From Pseudomonas reinekei (GTDB lineage Bacteria; Pseudomonadota; Gammaproteobacteria; Pseudomonadales; Pseudomonadaceae), in NCBI RefSeq assembly GCF_001945365.1, contig NZ_MSTQ01000026.1, positions 1 to 64,000 of the forward strand: a stretch of DNA of 64,000 nucleotides, written 5' to 3'. Numbering within the stretch: the first letter of the stretch is position 1; every line of letters starts with the position of its first letter. The notes below the pieces were generated by a model. The model searched no databases and was not told where the DNA came from. It saw only the letters and a program-made list of their open reading frames with translations. A program made the translations under genes and the position numbers. Shown here piece by piece: positions 49,807 through 59,060 of this stretch.

Positions 49807-50841
49807 ATGATTGTCCGACCGGTCCAGGTGACCGACCTGCCCGCCCTGCTCGCACTGGTTCGGCTCGCGGGCCGGAGCCTGACGACGTTGCCGGCGGACG
49901 AGGAACGGTTGAACTACCGATTGCGATGGGCGAAAAGGACGTTCGCCGAGCAGGTCGAACGCGCCGATGCGGACTACCTGTTCGTGCTTGAAGACGATGA
50001 ACAGCAAGTGGTGGGCGTGAGTGCCGTGGCGGGCGCCGTGGGCTTGCGCGAACCCTGGTACAACTATCGGGTCGGTCTGACCGTCAGTTCATCCCGGGAC
50101 CTGGGCATCCAGCGGCACATTCCGACCTTGTTCCTGAGCAATGAAATGACCGGGCAATCGGAACTCTGCACATTGTTCCTGCGCCCCGATCAACGTCTGG
50201 GCAGCCACGGGCGTTTACTGTCTTTGAGCCGGTTGTTGTTTGTGGCGGAGTTCCCGCACTTGTTCGGCGACAAACTCATCGCCGAGTTGCGCGGCAGTGC
50301 CGACGAACGGGGCTGCTCGCCCTTCTGGGACAGCGTGGGCCGACACTTTTTCAAGATGGATTTCAGCCACGCCGATCACTTGTCCGGACTGGGCAACAAG
50401 TCGTTCATCGCCGAACTGATGCCCCGCCAACCCATCTACACCTGCCTGCTCACCGAACAGGCGCAAGCGGTGATTGGCAAACCTCACGCCAACAGCGAAG
50501 CGGCAATGAAAATCCTCAGCGCCGAGGGTTTTGCCCACCAGGGCTACATCGACATCTTCGACGCCGGCCCGGTGATCGAAGCCCCGACGTCCGGCATTCG
50601 CACCGTGCGCGACAGTCAGTTGCTGGATTTGGCGATTGGCGCCCCGGACGAGCAGTCGCCGATCTGGTTGATCCACAATCGAAGGCTGGAAAACTGTCGC
50701 ATCACCGCTGCCCGCGCGCGACAGGCCGGACACAGCCTGATGGTTGACCGGCTCACCGCCAAGCGCCTGCAGTTGCAACCCGGTGATTCTATTCGGGCCG
50801 TGCCTCTGCTCAACCAACAGCAACAGGCGGTGGCGGCGTAA
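49807..50841 (+). CDS. Arginine/ornithine N-succinyltransferase-like, beta subunit (AruG paralogue)
   Basis: 344 aa, same AstA family as its upstream neighbour (62-nt gap), with which it should form a heteromer. Blocks: MIVRPVQVTDLPALLALVRL, LTTLPADEERL, EPWYNYRVG, LFLSNEMTGQSELCTLFL, CSPFWDSVGRHFFKMDF, SFIAELMPRQPIYTCLL and GYIDIFDAGPVIEAPTS. ATG 49807 has AGGAG upstream. The Gln-rich tail (LNQQQQAVAA) is not conserved. Substrate may be arginine or another amine. Confidence 0.85.
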   Translation: MIVRPVQVTDLPALLALVRLAGRSLTTLPADEERLNYRLRWAKRTFAEQVERADADYLFVLEDDEQQVVGVSAVAGAVGLREPWYNYRVGLTVSSSRDLGIQRHIPTLFLSNEMTGQSELCTLFLRPDQRLGSHGRLLSLSRLLFVAEFPHLFGDKLIAELRGSADERGCSPFWDSVGRHFFKMDFSHADHLSGLGNKSFIAELMPRQPIYTCLLTEQAQAVIGKPHANSEAAMKILSAEGFAHQGYIDIFDAGPVIEAPTSGIRTVRDSQLLDLAIGAPDEQSPIWLIHNRRLENCRITAARARQAGHSLMVDRLTAKRLQLQPGDSIRAVPLLNQQQQAVAA

Positions 50842-50936
50842 CCCGTCACCAGGGCTGGTCATATCCCGTTTTTTTTCTTGAATCCAACAACGGCCTACAT
50901 CAAAAGGCAGCAATTACGGCAAATTCGTCATCATTC

Positions 50937-50965
50937 TTGACTCCCCAGCGTGATAGCCTTTTACA
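50937..50965 (+). promoter_or_regulatory. Candidate sigma-70 promoter of the oxaloacetate decarboxylase gene
   Basis: TTGACT (50937-50942), 17-bp spacer, TTTACA (50960-50965). The -35 box is strong and the -10 weak. It lies 56 bp upstream of ATG 51021. Confidence 0.4.
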
Positions 50966-51020
50966 TCTTCGGCGTTGACACTTTTGCTCAAGCCCTTCCA
51001 TTTCCTTTGGTGGAACTCAT

Positions 51021-51890
51021 ATGTCCAGGCTGTCTCATCAAGATTTACGCCGCAATTTTCGCCAACTGTTCGCCTCCAACACTTGCTACCACACTGCATC
51101 GGTCTTCGATCCGATGTCGGCACGCATCGCCGCCGACCTGGGGTTTGAGGTAGGCATCCTGGGGGGGTCGGTTGCTTCGTTACAGGTGCTGGGCGCGCCC
51201 GACTTTGCCTTGATCACCCTCAGTGAATTCGCCGAACAGGCCACCCGCATTGGTCGTGTCGCCCAATTGCCGGTCATTGCCGACGCCGACCACGGCTACG
51301 GCAACGCATTGAATGTGATGCGCACCATCGTCGAACTGGAACGCGCTGGCATCGCGGCCCTGACCATCGAAGATACCCTGCTGCCGGCGCAGTTCGGCCG
51401 TAAATCCACCGACCTGATCACGGTCGCCGAGGGCGTCGGCAAGATCCGCGCGGCGCTGGAAGCCCGCTGCGATTCGGAAATGGCAATCATCGCCCGCACC
51501 CACGCGGGGATTCTGCCGGTGCAGGAAATCATCAGCCGCACCCAGCAATACCAGCGCGCAGGTGCCGATGGCATTTGCATGGTAGGCGTGAAGGATTTCG
51601 ACCACCTGGAGCAAATCGCCGAACACCTGAGCGTCCCGCTGATGCTGGTGACTTACGGCAACCCACTGCTGCGCGACGACAAACGCCTGGCCGAACTCGG
51701 CGTGCGCGTCACCATCGACGGCCATGGCGCCTACTTCGCCGCAATCAAGGCGACCTACGACAGCCTGCGCGAACAGCGCCAGATCCTCACCCAGACCTCG
51801 GACCTGAGCGCCACCGAACTGACTCACACCTACACGCAACCTGAGGAATACATCCGCTATGCGGAAGAGTTCATGAGCGTCAAGGAGTGA
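51021..51890 (+). CDS. Oxaloacetate decarboxylase (PEP mutase/isocitrate lyase family, PA4872-like)
   Basis: 289 aa TIM barrel. DADHGYGNALNVMRTIVELERAG is the metal-binding signature of the superfamily (Asp pair), with EDTLLPAQFG and ARTHAGI; P. aeruginosa PA4872, an oxaloacetate decarboxylase, has the same length and blocks. It lacks the KKCGH loop of true isocitrate lyases. It should convert oxaloacetate to pyruvate and CO2 with Mg2+. It ends before a GGCGCC-type hairpin without a T-tract. Confidence 0.88.
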   Translation: MSRLSHQDLRRNFRQLFASNTCYHTASVFDPMSARIAADLGFEVGILGGSVASLQVLGAPDFALITLSEFAEQATRIGRVAQLPVIADADHGYGNALNVMRTIVELERAGIAALTIEDTLLPAQFGRKSTDLITVAEGVGKIRAALEARCDSEMAIIARTHAGILPVQEIISRTQQYQRAGADGICMVGVKDFDHLEQIAEHLSVPLMLVTYGNPLLRDDKRLAELGVRVTIDGHGAYFAAIKATYDSLREQRQILTQTSDLSATELTHTYTQPEEYIRYAEEFMSVKE

Positions 51891-51950
51891 TGGGTAGCCC
51901 GTGCGTCGGCGCCTGACACGGCGCCTTCGCGGGCAAACTCGTAAACAGGG

Positions 51951-53024
51951 TCAAACCGAATCAAGCAGTTGCTGATGCGCCCGCCCGCCACCGCAGCAGA
52001 TCACCCGATTGCGCCCCGTACTCTTGGCTTCATACAACGCCTGATCCGCATCATTGAGCCACAGCGTGGCATCCGTGTGGCCCGGATTGAACGCCGCAAG
52101 ACCAATGCTCAGGCTGACTTTCAGCGCCGGATTCTGTTCATAGCCCAGCGTGGCGAAGCGATCCCGCAGGGCCTCCATGACCGTGGCGGCGCTGTTCAGG
52201 GGCAGGTCCGGAAGGATCACGCAGAACTCGTCCCCCCCATAACGCCCGGCGACATCGGTGGCCCGCAGGTTCTGATTGAGGATCTTGCTCAATTGCCGCA
52301 GCACGATGTCACCGGCGACGTGGCCATAGGTGTCGTTGATGCTTTTGAAATGGTCGATGTCGATCAGGGCAATCGCCCCGCCCCGCTGTTGCCGTTGGCA
52401 ACGCTGAAATTCGACTTCCAGCTGGTCCTTCCACGCGCCGTGATTGAGCAGCCCGGTCAGGCTGTCGGTGCGGCTCAGGGCCAGTAGCTCACGCTTTTGT
52501 TGCCCGAGGGTATGCGCCTGGCGATAGCAGATCAAGCCCAGTGCCAGCGGATAAAAACACATCAGCGGCAAGCAGGCATAGAGCTGGAGCTGGCTGGTTT
52601 CAGGAACAAGGACGGGCCTGAATATCAGCCAGCCGACGCCGCCCCCGAGCACCTGCGCGGCGCTGCCCGCCAGTAGAAAACGCAAGCCGCCAATGGCGAC
52701 ATTGTTCATCGCCATCATGGAAATGGTGGTGGCACTGGGCAAAGGGTTGAAGTGCATGGCGACCACCCAGAAGCCACCCATGAAGGCGTCTGCCAGCAGG
52801 TTACGGTATTCCGCATGATAGGGACGCGCCGCGCGACGCGCCCATTGGTAAGCCAGGTGCGGCCAGAGCAAGCCATTGAACAGCATGAGGCCCCAGACCC
52901 AGGGCGCCGGGTTGAGTGGGTACATCGCCACACCCACGCATAACAAACCCAGCACGAGGCCGAGGATGCGCGATGTGTAGAGCCTCCTGGCCAGTGAAAG
53001 TCCTTTTCCTCCCATCTTTCCCAT
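51951..53024 (-). CDS. Diguanylate cyclase with MASE2 membrane sensor domain
   Basis: 357 aa. Residues ~10-170 form a MASE2 domain (RRLYTSRILGLVLGLL, WVWGLMLFNGLLWPHLAYQWARRA, NLLADAFMGGFWVVAMHFN), as in AdrA/DgcC. The GGDEF domain follows with DIDHFKSINDTYGH and active site YGGDEF (about 260); RATD five residues upstream is an intact inhibitory I-site. It makes c-di-GMP at the membrane. ATG 53022-53024 with AGAGG 5 nt upstream is preferred over GTG 53039. AdrA homologues promote cellulose in the curli regulon of enterics, but no link to the curli genes here is visible. Confidence 0.93.
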   Translation of the reverse strand: MGKMGGKGLSLARRLYTSRILGLVLGLLCVGVAMYPLNPAPWVWGLMLFNGLLWPHLAYQWARRAARPYHAEYRNLLADAFMGGFWVVAMHFNPLPSATTISMMAMNNVAIGGLRFLLAGSAAQVLGGGVGWLIFRPVLVPETSQLQLYACLPLMCFYPLALGLICYRQAHTLGQQKRELLALSRTDSLTGLLNHGAWKDQLEVEFQRCQRQQRGGAIALIDIDHFKSINDTYGHVAGDIVLRQLSKILNQNLRATDVAGRYGGDEFCVILPDLPLNSAATVMEALRDRFATLGYEQNPALKVSLSIGLAAFNPGHTDATLWLNDADQALYEAKSTGRNRVICCGGGRAHQQLLDSV

Positions 53025-53199
53025 TGGGACCTCTGCCACACGGAACGAAACCTGAAATCACCGGGGTTGCAGGTACGTTTGGAGTCTAACAGGGCAACGT
53101 TAAATAGCCATCACCGGCTGGCAGCCCGCTGGCGATGGCCCGGCGTTTGGCTATACATGAAGACAGGCATTGCCTGAAAAACGATAAACAAGGAGGCAC

Positions 53200-54651
53200 A
53201 TGCAGACCTTTCAAGTACTGATCGTCGGCAGCGGTTTTGGTGGCCAGTGCGCCGCCGTCAATTTGCTCAAGGCCGGCATTACCGATTTTCGTCTGCTGGA
53301 GCGGCGGGACTTCTTCGGGGGTACCTGGTGCCAGAACACCTACCCCGGCGCCGCGGTCGATGTGCCCTCGCCGCTGTATTCGCTGTCCTTCGCCCCCTAC
53401 CGCTGGACGCAGATGTTCGCTTCGCAGGCCGAACTACATCGTTACACCGCTTATGTGATGGAGCGATTCGGCCTGCGCGACCGGGTGCAATTGCAAACCA
53501 ATGTCGAGGGTGTCGAATGGGACGATGCCGGCAAACGCTGGGCCGTGCACACCACCAAAGGCACGTTCCACGCACAATTCCTGATCAACGCCACAGGCCC
53601 CTTGAGCCAGCCGGTGATCCCACACTTCGAAGGGCAGGAACGCTTTCAGGGCAAAACCTTTCACACCAATAATTGGGACCATGCCTACGATTACCGGCAA
53701 AAACGCGTGGCCATTGTCGGCAGCGGCGCCAGTGCGGCCCAGGTGATTCCCGCGATAGCCCCGGATGTCGAACACTTGCATGTGTTCCAACGCACGCCGC
53801 ATTGGGTGTTGCCCAGGGCCGACCGCACATTCGGCCGCTTCCAGCGCTGGTTGCTCGGGCTCAAGCCGGCCTACACGCTGCTGCGCTGGATGATTTACTG
53901 GCAATTTGAAACCCGGGTAATCGCCTTCAAATATTCAAGACCGGCGATGCGCATGGTCCAGCAACAGGCCCTGCGGTTCATCAAGCGCCAGGTGCCGGAC
54001 AGCGAACTTCGGCGAAAACTGACGCCGGACTACACCATTGGCTGCAAACGAGTCATTCTGTCGAGCACGCTATACCCGGCACTGGCGCGTAGCAACGTCA
54101 CGCTGCACAGCCGCGAGCAAGGCATCGCCGCAATCGATGAAACCGGCATCGTCATGCAGGACGGCCAGCACATCCACCTCGACCTGATTGTCTGGTCCAC
54201 CGGTTATGACGCCACCGACGGGGTGATTTCCTACCCGGTCACCGGCAAAAACGGCACGCAACTGCGAAATGTCTGGGCTGAATATCCCCGGGCTTACCTC
54301 GGCACCGCCCTGCCGGACTTTCCCAACCTGTTTATCGTCACCGGCCCGAACACCGGCATCGGCCATACCTCGGCGCTGTTCATCATCGAATCACAGATGA
54401 ACTACATCCTCGACTGCATTCGCACGTTAAAAGCACGAGGTTTGCGCAGCATTGAGGTACGCCCCGAGGCAGAACGTACCTACACTGAAATGATCCATAG
54501 AGAAATGGAGCGCACGGTGTGGAAGTCGGGAGGCTGCCACAGTTGGTATCAAAGCAAGAGCGGTCATGTGATTGCCATGTTTCCGGGGTTCAGTTTCAGC
54601 TTCCACCGCTTGACCCGAACCCTGAAACCGGCCGATCACCTATTGTCCTGA
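53200..54651 (+). CDS. Flavin-containing (Baeyer-Villiger-type) monooxygenase
   Basis: 483 aa. Two Rossmann motifs: FAD site VLIVGSGFGGQCAAVNL at the N-terminus and NADPH site VAIVGSGASAAQVIPAI. Between them is FQGKTFHTNNWD, matching the Baeyer-Villiger fingerprint FxGxxxHTxxW. NTYPGAAVDVPSPLYS is the other BVMO signature. It should insert oxygen next to a ketone carbonyl, giving an ester or lactone. GGAGG lies 5 nt upstream of the ATG. The hydrolase gene follows 22 nt downstream. Confidence 0.92.
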   Translation: MQTFQVLIVGSGFGGQCAAVNLLKAGITDFRLLERRDFFGGTWCQNTYPGAAVDVPSPLYSLSFAPYRWTQMFASQAELHRYTAYVMERFGLRDRVQLQTNVEGVEWDDAGKRWAVHTTKGTFHAQFLINATGPLSQPVIPHFEGQERFQGKTFHTNNWDHAYDYRQKRVAIVGSGASAAQVIPAIAPDVEHLHVFQRTPHWVLPRADRTFGRFQRWLLGLKPAYTLLRWMIYWQFETRVIAFKYSRPAMRMVQQQALRFIKRQVPDSELRRKLTPDYTIGCKRVILSSTLYPALARSNVTLHSREQGIAAIDETGIVMQDGQHIHLDLIVWSTGYDATDGVISYPVTGKNGTQLRNVWAEYPRAYLGTALPDFPNLFIVTGPNTGIGHTSALFIIESQMNYILDCIRTLKARGLRSIEVRPEAERTYTEMIHREMERTVWKSGGCHSWYQSKSGHVIAMFPGFSFSFHRLTRTLKPADHLLS

Positions 54652-54673
54652 TCCGTCAGAAGGAAGGCGCCTG

Positions 54674-55630
54674 ATGCTTTTACTGGTTGTCGCTATCGCG
54701 GTGTTTGCCGCCTGGAGCTGGCTGAGTTACCCGGCCATCGGCTATTGGATTTACAACTTGAGCACGGCCGCCGAAGCCAAGTTGTACAAGCTGCACAAAA
54801 TTGTTGTGCCCATCGCCGAAATGACCGTCTCGACCTGGCAAGGCGGCCCTTACGAAGCGTCCAGCAACGTGTTGATGTTGCACGGCTACAGCGCCGACAA
54901 AAATATCTGGCTGCGTTTCGCCCGGTATTTTGTCGGCAATTATCGGGTCATCATTCCGGACATTGCCGGCCATGGCGAAACCGGCTTCAAGGCCGGTGGC
55001 GGCTACGATATCCCGCTGCAGGCCAAGCGCATGATCCAGTTGCTGGACGTCTGTGGCGTGGACAAGGTTCATGTGATCGGTAACTCGATGGGGGGTTACC
55101 TGGCGGCATGGCTGGCGGCCACGTATCCGGAGCGCATTGTCTCGGTGGCCCTGATCGATCCGGCGGGCGTCACCGCGCCGGAGCCCAGTGATCTGGAGCG
55201 GCATTTGGCCAAGGGCCATAACCCGTTCCTGATCAATTCCCGGGAGGAATTCAACTATTTCTATGCCATGACCATGGCCGATCCACCGTGGGTGCCGCGC
55301 GTGGTACTGGACGCCATCGCCCATCGCTATGAACAGGCACGGGACGAACTGGAAGAAATCTTCCGCGACTTTCGCGCCAGCCCGCCGATGGAGCCAAAAC
55401 TGCCATTGATCAAAGCCCCGGCGTTGTTGCTGTGGGGACGCAAGGACCGCTTGATCGACGTCAGCAGCGTGGCGATCTGGAGCAAAGGCATCGCCGATCT
55501 GCGGGTGGAAATCTGGGAAGGCATCGGTCATATGCCGATGGTCGAGGCACCGGCGGGTTCGGCGCACCTGTATCGGGAGTTTTTGGCATCGCTACGCTCG
55601 GAAAGCCCGCAGGATCAACGACTGCATTAA
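54674..55630 (+). CDS. Alpha/beta-hydrolase with N-terminal membrane anchor
   Basis: 318 aa. N-terminal hydrophobic helix (MLLLVVAIAVFAAWSWL), oxyanion region LMLHGYSADK, nucleophile elbow GNSMGG, acid in LLLWGRKDRLIDV and His in GIGHMPMVE. Position right after the Baeyer-Villiger monooxygenase suggests it hydrolyses the ester or lactone product; such pairs are known in Pseudomonas ketone use. Substrate inferred only. Confidence 0.88.
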   Translation: MLLLVVAIAVFAAWSWLSYPAIGYWIYNLSTAAEAKLYKLHKIVVPIAEMTVSTWQGGPYEASSNVLMLHGYSADKNIWLRFARYFVGNYRVIIPDIAGHGETGFKAGGGYDIPLQAKRMIQLLDVCGVDKVHVIGNSMGGYLAAWLAATYPERIVSVALIDPAGVTAPEPSDLERHLAKGHNPFLINSREEFNYFYAMTMADPPWVPRVVLDAIAHRYEQARDELEEIFRDFRASPPMEPKLPLIKAPALLLWGRKDRLIDVSSVAIWSKGIADLRVEIWEGIGHMPMVEAPAGSAHLYREFLASLRSESPQDQRLH

Positions 55631-55741
55631 CGATGCAGTCCTTTGCAGAATGAAGTCCGTCAGAAACTTCGTTTGTCGGCGACGCTCAAGGCTGCGATCT
55701 TTTCTTCCATCCTTCTCGTCACCGCGCCAGGAATTCTGTTC

Positions 55742-57121
55742 ATGAACCACCCGAGCTTCGTCAGCCCTGACCTGATCCGCCAACGCTTCTCCAAAGCGAT
55801 GTCCGACATGTACCGCGAAGAAGTGCCGTTGTACGGCGCGTTGATGGAACTGGTTGAAAAGACCAATCGCCACGTGCTCGACAGCGATCCGCTCGTGGCA
55901 CAGCAGTTGAACGACACCGGCGAAATCGAGCGTCTGGACCTGGAGCGCCACGGTGCGATCCGTGTGGGCACCGCCGCTGAACTGGCCACCCTCGCCCGCC
56001 TGTTCGCAGTGATGGGCATGCAGCCGGTGGGCTATTACGACCTGACCCCGGCTGGCGTGCCGGTGCATTCCACGGCGTTTCGGGCGGTGCATGAAACGGC
56101 GCTGCAAGTCAGCCCGTTCCGCGTTTTCACCTCGCTGCTGCGCCTGGAGCTGATCGAAGACCTTGAGCTGCGGGCATTCGCTCAGTCGGTGCTGGACAAG
56201 CGATCCATCTTCACCCCAATCGCACTGAAGTTGATCGAGCGCGCCGAAACCCAGGGTGGGCTCACTGAACAAGAGGCCGAAACATTCGTCGAGCAGGCAC
56301 TGGAAACCTTCCGCTGGCACCACAGCGCGACGGTGACCGCCGAGCAGTACCAGAAACTCAGCGCTCAACATCGCCTGATTGCCGATGTGGTGGCCTTCAA
56401 AGGACCGCACATCAATCACCTGACGCCGCGCACCCTGGACATCGACATCGTTCAGGCACAAATGCCCGCCCACGGCATCACCCCCAAAGCGGTGATCGAA
56501 GGCCCACCCCGTCGCCGGTGTCCGATCCTGCTGCGCCAGACCAGTTTCAAGGCGCTCGACGAACCGGTTGCGTTCACCGACCAGGCCCGGACACGCGGCA
56601 GCCACAGCGCCCGCTTCGGCGAGATCGAGCAACGCGGGGCGGCCCTCACCCCCAAAGGCCGGGCACTGTATGACCGTTTGCTCAATGCTGCGCGGGACGA
56701 ACTCAAAGACTTCCCCAATGAAGCCAACGCCGAGCGTTACAACACATTGATGGCGCAACACTTCAGCGAATTTCCTGACACCTACGAAGGCATGCGCCGT
56801 CAGGAACTGGCGTACTTTCGCTACTTCGTGACGGAGAAAGGCCTGGCTGCGGCCGAACTGAAAACCTTGCCACTGGAAGAGCTGGTCAGTGGCGGCTATC
56901 TGCGAGTCGAACCGTTGGTGTACGACGATTTTCTGCCGGTCAGCGCGGCGGGGATCTTTCAGTCAAACCTGGGGGACGCCGCGCAAACCCACTACGGCGT
57001 GCACTCCAATCAACACGCGTTCGAGAAGGCTTTGGGCCGCCCGACCATTGATGAATTGGGGCTGTATGCAGAAACGCAGCGGCGCTCGATCGAGCAGTGC
57101 TTTACCGTGTTGAACGGATAA
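55742..57121 (+). CDS. hglS: 2-oxoadipate dioxygenase/decarboxylase (HglS, DUF1338/YdcJ)
   Basis: 459 aa VOC-fold iron enzyme. In Pseudomonas D-lysine breakdown HglS converts 2-oxoadipate to D-2-hydroxyglutarate with loss of CO2. Visible: VPVHSTAFRAVHETAL (metal His and substrate Arg region), HINHLTPRTLDIDIVQ (second metal His) and the C-terminal VEPLVYDDFLPVSAAGIFQSNL block with the likely Glu ligand. ATG 55742 is used; the frame upstream lacks a plausible N-terminus. Appears as a single gene. Confidence 0.92.
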   Translation: MNHPSFVSPDLIRQRFSKAMSDMYREEVPLYGALMELVEKTNRHVLDSDPLVAQQLNDTGEIERLDLERHGAIRVGTAAELATLARLFAVMGMQPVGYYDLTPAGVPVHSTAFRAVHETALQVSPFRVFTSLLRLELIEDLELRAFAQSVLDKRSIFTPIALKLIERAETQGGLTEQEAETFVEQALETFRWHHSATVTAEQYQKLSAQHRLIADVVAFKGPHINHLTPRTLDIDIVQAQMPAHGITPKAVIEGPPRRRCPILLRQTSFKALDEPVAFTDQARTRGSHSARFGEIEQRGAALTPKGRALYDRLLNAARDELKDFPNEANAERYNTLMAQHFSEFPDTYEGMRRQELAYFRYFVTEKGLAAAELKTLPLEELVSGGYLRVEPLVYDDFLPVSAAGIFQSNLGDAAQTHYGVHSNQHAFEKALGRPTIDELGLYAETQRRSIEQCFTVLNG

Positions 57122-57123
57122 AC

Positions 57124-57192
57124 AATCGCAGCTGCGGCAGCGCCAGCAGGGGAATGTGAACACCTGCAGGCACTGCAGCGAGCTGCGATCTT
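57124..57192. repeat. Imperfect inverted repeat after hglS
   Basis: AATCGCAGCTGCGGCAG and CTGCAGCGAGCTGCGATC face each other in the 82-bp gap between convergent hglS and the DJ-1-like gene. It may act as a bidirectional terminator or be a short interspersed repeat. Confidence 0.5.
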
Positions 57193-57203
57193 TGGTGCTT
57201 CTC

Positions 57204-57881
57204 CTACTTCAATTTCGCCAGCAAAGCCTCAGCCGTCGCCTGGGACGAGGCCGGATTCTGCCCGGTCAGCAACAGACCATCCATGAGCACATAGCTTGCC
57301 CAGTCCGGCCCTTTGGAAAAAATCCCGCCCTTGGCCTTGAGCTCGTCTTCCACGAGAAAAGGCACGATATCGGTCAACTGCACGGCGTCTTCTTCACTGT
57401 TGGTGAACCCCGTCACCTTCTTGCCTTTGACCAAAGGCTGGCCGTCCGCGGTTTTGGCATGCCGTAAAACACCGGGCGCATGGCATACGGCCGCGACCGG
57501 TTTGCCGGCGTTGTAGAACGCCTCGATCAGGGCAATCGAGTGTTTGTCCTCGGCCAGGTCCCAGAGCGGGCCATGGCCGCCAGGATAGAACACAGCATCG
57601 TAGTCGCTGGCGTTTACCGAGCTGAGCAACTGCGTTGACGCCAGGGCCGACTGCGCCGCCGAATCCTTGCGAAAACGCTCGGTGGCTTCCGTTTGCGCAT
57701 CCGGCTCGTCACTCTTTGGGTCTAACGGTGGTTGGCCGCCCTTGGGCGAGGCCAGGGTCAGTTGAGCGCCGGCATCCTTGAAGGCGAAATACGGTGCCGC
57801 GAACTCTTCCAGCCAGAATCCGGTTTTCTTGCCGGTGTTACCCAATTGATCGTGGGACGTTAAAACCATCAGGATTTTCAT
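57204..57881 (-). CDS. DJ-1/PfpI family protein (HchA-like class I amidotransferase fold)
   Basis: 225 aa. KILMVLTSHDQLGNTGKKTGFWLEEFAAPYFAF carries the Glu of the active site, and the nucleophile elbow is AAVCHAPGVL with Cys and His. GGHGPLWDL and the family-specific insertion support membership in the glyoxalase III/Hsp31-like group. It may act as a glyoxalase or deglycase. GGAG is 7 nt upstream of ATG 57879-57881. No operon partner. Confidence 0.9.
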   Translation of the reverse strand: MKILMVLTSHDQLGNTGKKTGFWLEEFAAPYFAFKDAGAQLTLASPKGGQPPLDPKSDEPDAQTEATERFRKDSAAQSALASTQLLSSVNASDYDAVFYPGGHGPLWDLAEDKHSIALIEAFYNAGKPVAAVCHAPGVLRHAKTADGQPLVKGKKVTGFTNSEEDAVQLTDIVPFLVEDELKAKGGIFSKGPDWASYVLMDGLLLTGQNPASSQATAEALLAKLK

Positions 57882-58210
57882 GTCGTCACTCCATTTCGGG
57901 ACTGCAGTGGTGGCCTATAGCCGTGATGCGCCGAAAACCGCCCGCCTGGCGGGCTGCACGGGTTCTGGCGCGAGGTGGATCATTCGGTCTGTCGGGCGAT
58001 TCAACAAGGTGCGCCAAAATACGCCTCGTGTCGCGCAACTTCCTGCGCAAATATCGAGGTGATTATGCGAGGAAACGTTCCCTGAATTGATTCGGCCTTC
58101 TGGTTTCGGGGGCTTGGCAGGTTGTGGCACGGACCTTGTTAATCGTGTGGCTCCCCTCTGGCGATCGAGCCTTTCGGGAGCCTCACCCAATCCTAGCAAG
58201 GAGAGCATCC

Positions 58211-58729
58211 ATGGCTACACCCGCGTATATGTCCGTCACCGGCGAGAAACAGGGCCTGATCACTGCTGGCGCCTTCACGGCCGACTCCGTTGGCAACACC
58301 TATCAGGAAGGTCACGAAGACCAGGTAATGATTCAAGGTTTCAAGCATGAAATAAGCATTCCGCGTGACCCGCAGTCCGGTCAACCTACCGGCCAGCGCC
58401 TTCATAAACCTGCGGTGGTCACCAAGGTATTCGACAAGTCTTCTCCGCTGTTGCTGGCAGCGCTGACATCCGGTGAACGCCTTACAGAAATCGAAATCCA
58501 GTGGTTTCGTACGTCAGGGCATGGCGTTCAAGAGCACTACTACACAACCGTTTTGGAAGACGCAATTATCGTCAATATCAAAGACTACATGCATAACTGC
58601 CAAGACCCTGCCAACGCACACTTTACTCACCTGCAAGATGTAGAGTTTTCCTATCGGAAAATTTCGTGGACTCACATTGCATCCAGCACTTCCGGCTCGG
58701 ATGACTGGCGCAAGTTGAAAACCGAGTAA
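58211..58729 (+). CDS. hcp: Type VI secretion tube protein Hcp (orphan)
   Basis: 172 aa Hcp ring subunit. MATPAYMSVTGEKQGLITAGAFTADSVGNTYQEGHEDQVMIQGFKHEISIPRDPQSG is the classic N-terminal half, and VFDKSSPLLLAALTSGERLTEIEIQWFR the middle strands. Hcp hexamers stack as the T6SS tube and carry small effectors. AAGGAGAGC precedes ATG 58211. No vgrG, PAAR, effector or other T6SS gene lies near; a terminator follows, so it is a stand-alone copy. Confidence 0.94.
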   Translation: MATPAYMSVTGEKQGLITAGAFTADSVGNTYQEGHEDQVMIQGFKHEISIPRDPQSGQPTGQRLHKPAVVTKVFDKSSPLLLAALTSGERLTEIEIQWFRTSGHGVQEHYYTTVLEDAIIVNIKDYMHNCQDPANAHFTHLQDVEFSYRKISWTHIASSTSGSDDWRKLKTE

Positions 58730-58741
58730 ATCAGAACCCAT

Positions 58742-58773
58742 AAAAAAGGGGCGACATGACTGTCGCCCCTTTT
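58742..58773. terminator. Rho-independent terminator of hcp
   Basis: A perfect 13-bp stem AAAAGGGGCGACA (58744-58756) with TGTCGCCCCTTTT (58761-58773), TGAC... loop of 4 nt, flanked by A- and T-runs, so it can work on both strands. Confidence 0.93.
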
Positions 58774-59060
58774 CGCCTGTGAAATCTTGATACCACGCCG
58801 ACAAAGGTGTTCGCCCAGTGCAATGGCCTCGGCAATCCATGCACTGGTAAAGAGCCGTGACACTGGGCGAACGAGGCGCATTTTAAATCAACCCGATGAA
58901 GTTGTCCGCGAGTATAAATATGAAATTTACCGATACACATCTACCATGATGTCGATTCAAATATTAATTCGACCGACCATCAGAACTCACCAACTCGTCC
59001 AAAACAACTGATTATTCCTATACAACTTGTACAAGAATAATCAACAAATAGAGCAGTCAC
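58774..59060. other. AT-rich intergenic stretch after hcp
   Basis: Nearly 290 bp of lower G+C than the surroundings, between the hcp terminator and the convergent secreted-protein gene. A 74-codon open frame at 58787-59011 has no ribosome site or domain and is not called. I see no repeat or RNA gene. Confidence 0.4.

Noticed and set aside
51908..51925. GGCGCC-TGACAC-GGCGCC hairpin as terminator of the decarboxylase gene
   Set aside because: No T-tract follows; it looks more like the remains of a REP arm.
58787..59011. 74-codon ORF after hcp
   Set aside because: Overlaps the terminator region, lacks a ribosome site and shows no domain.
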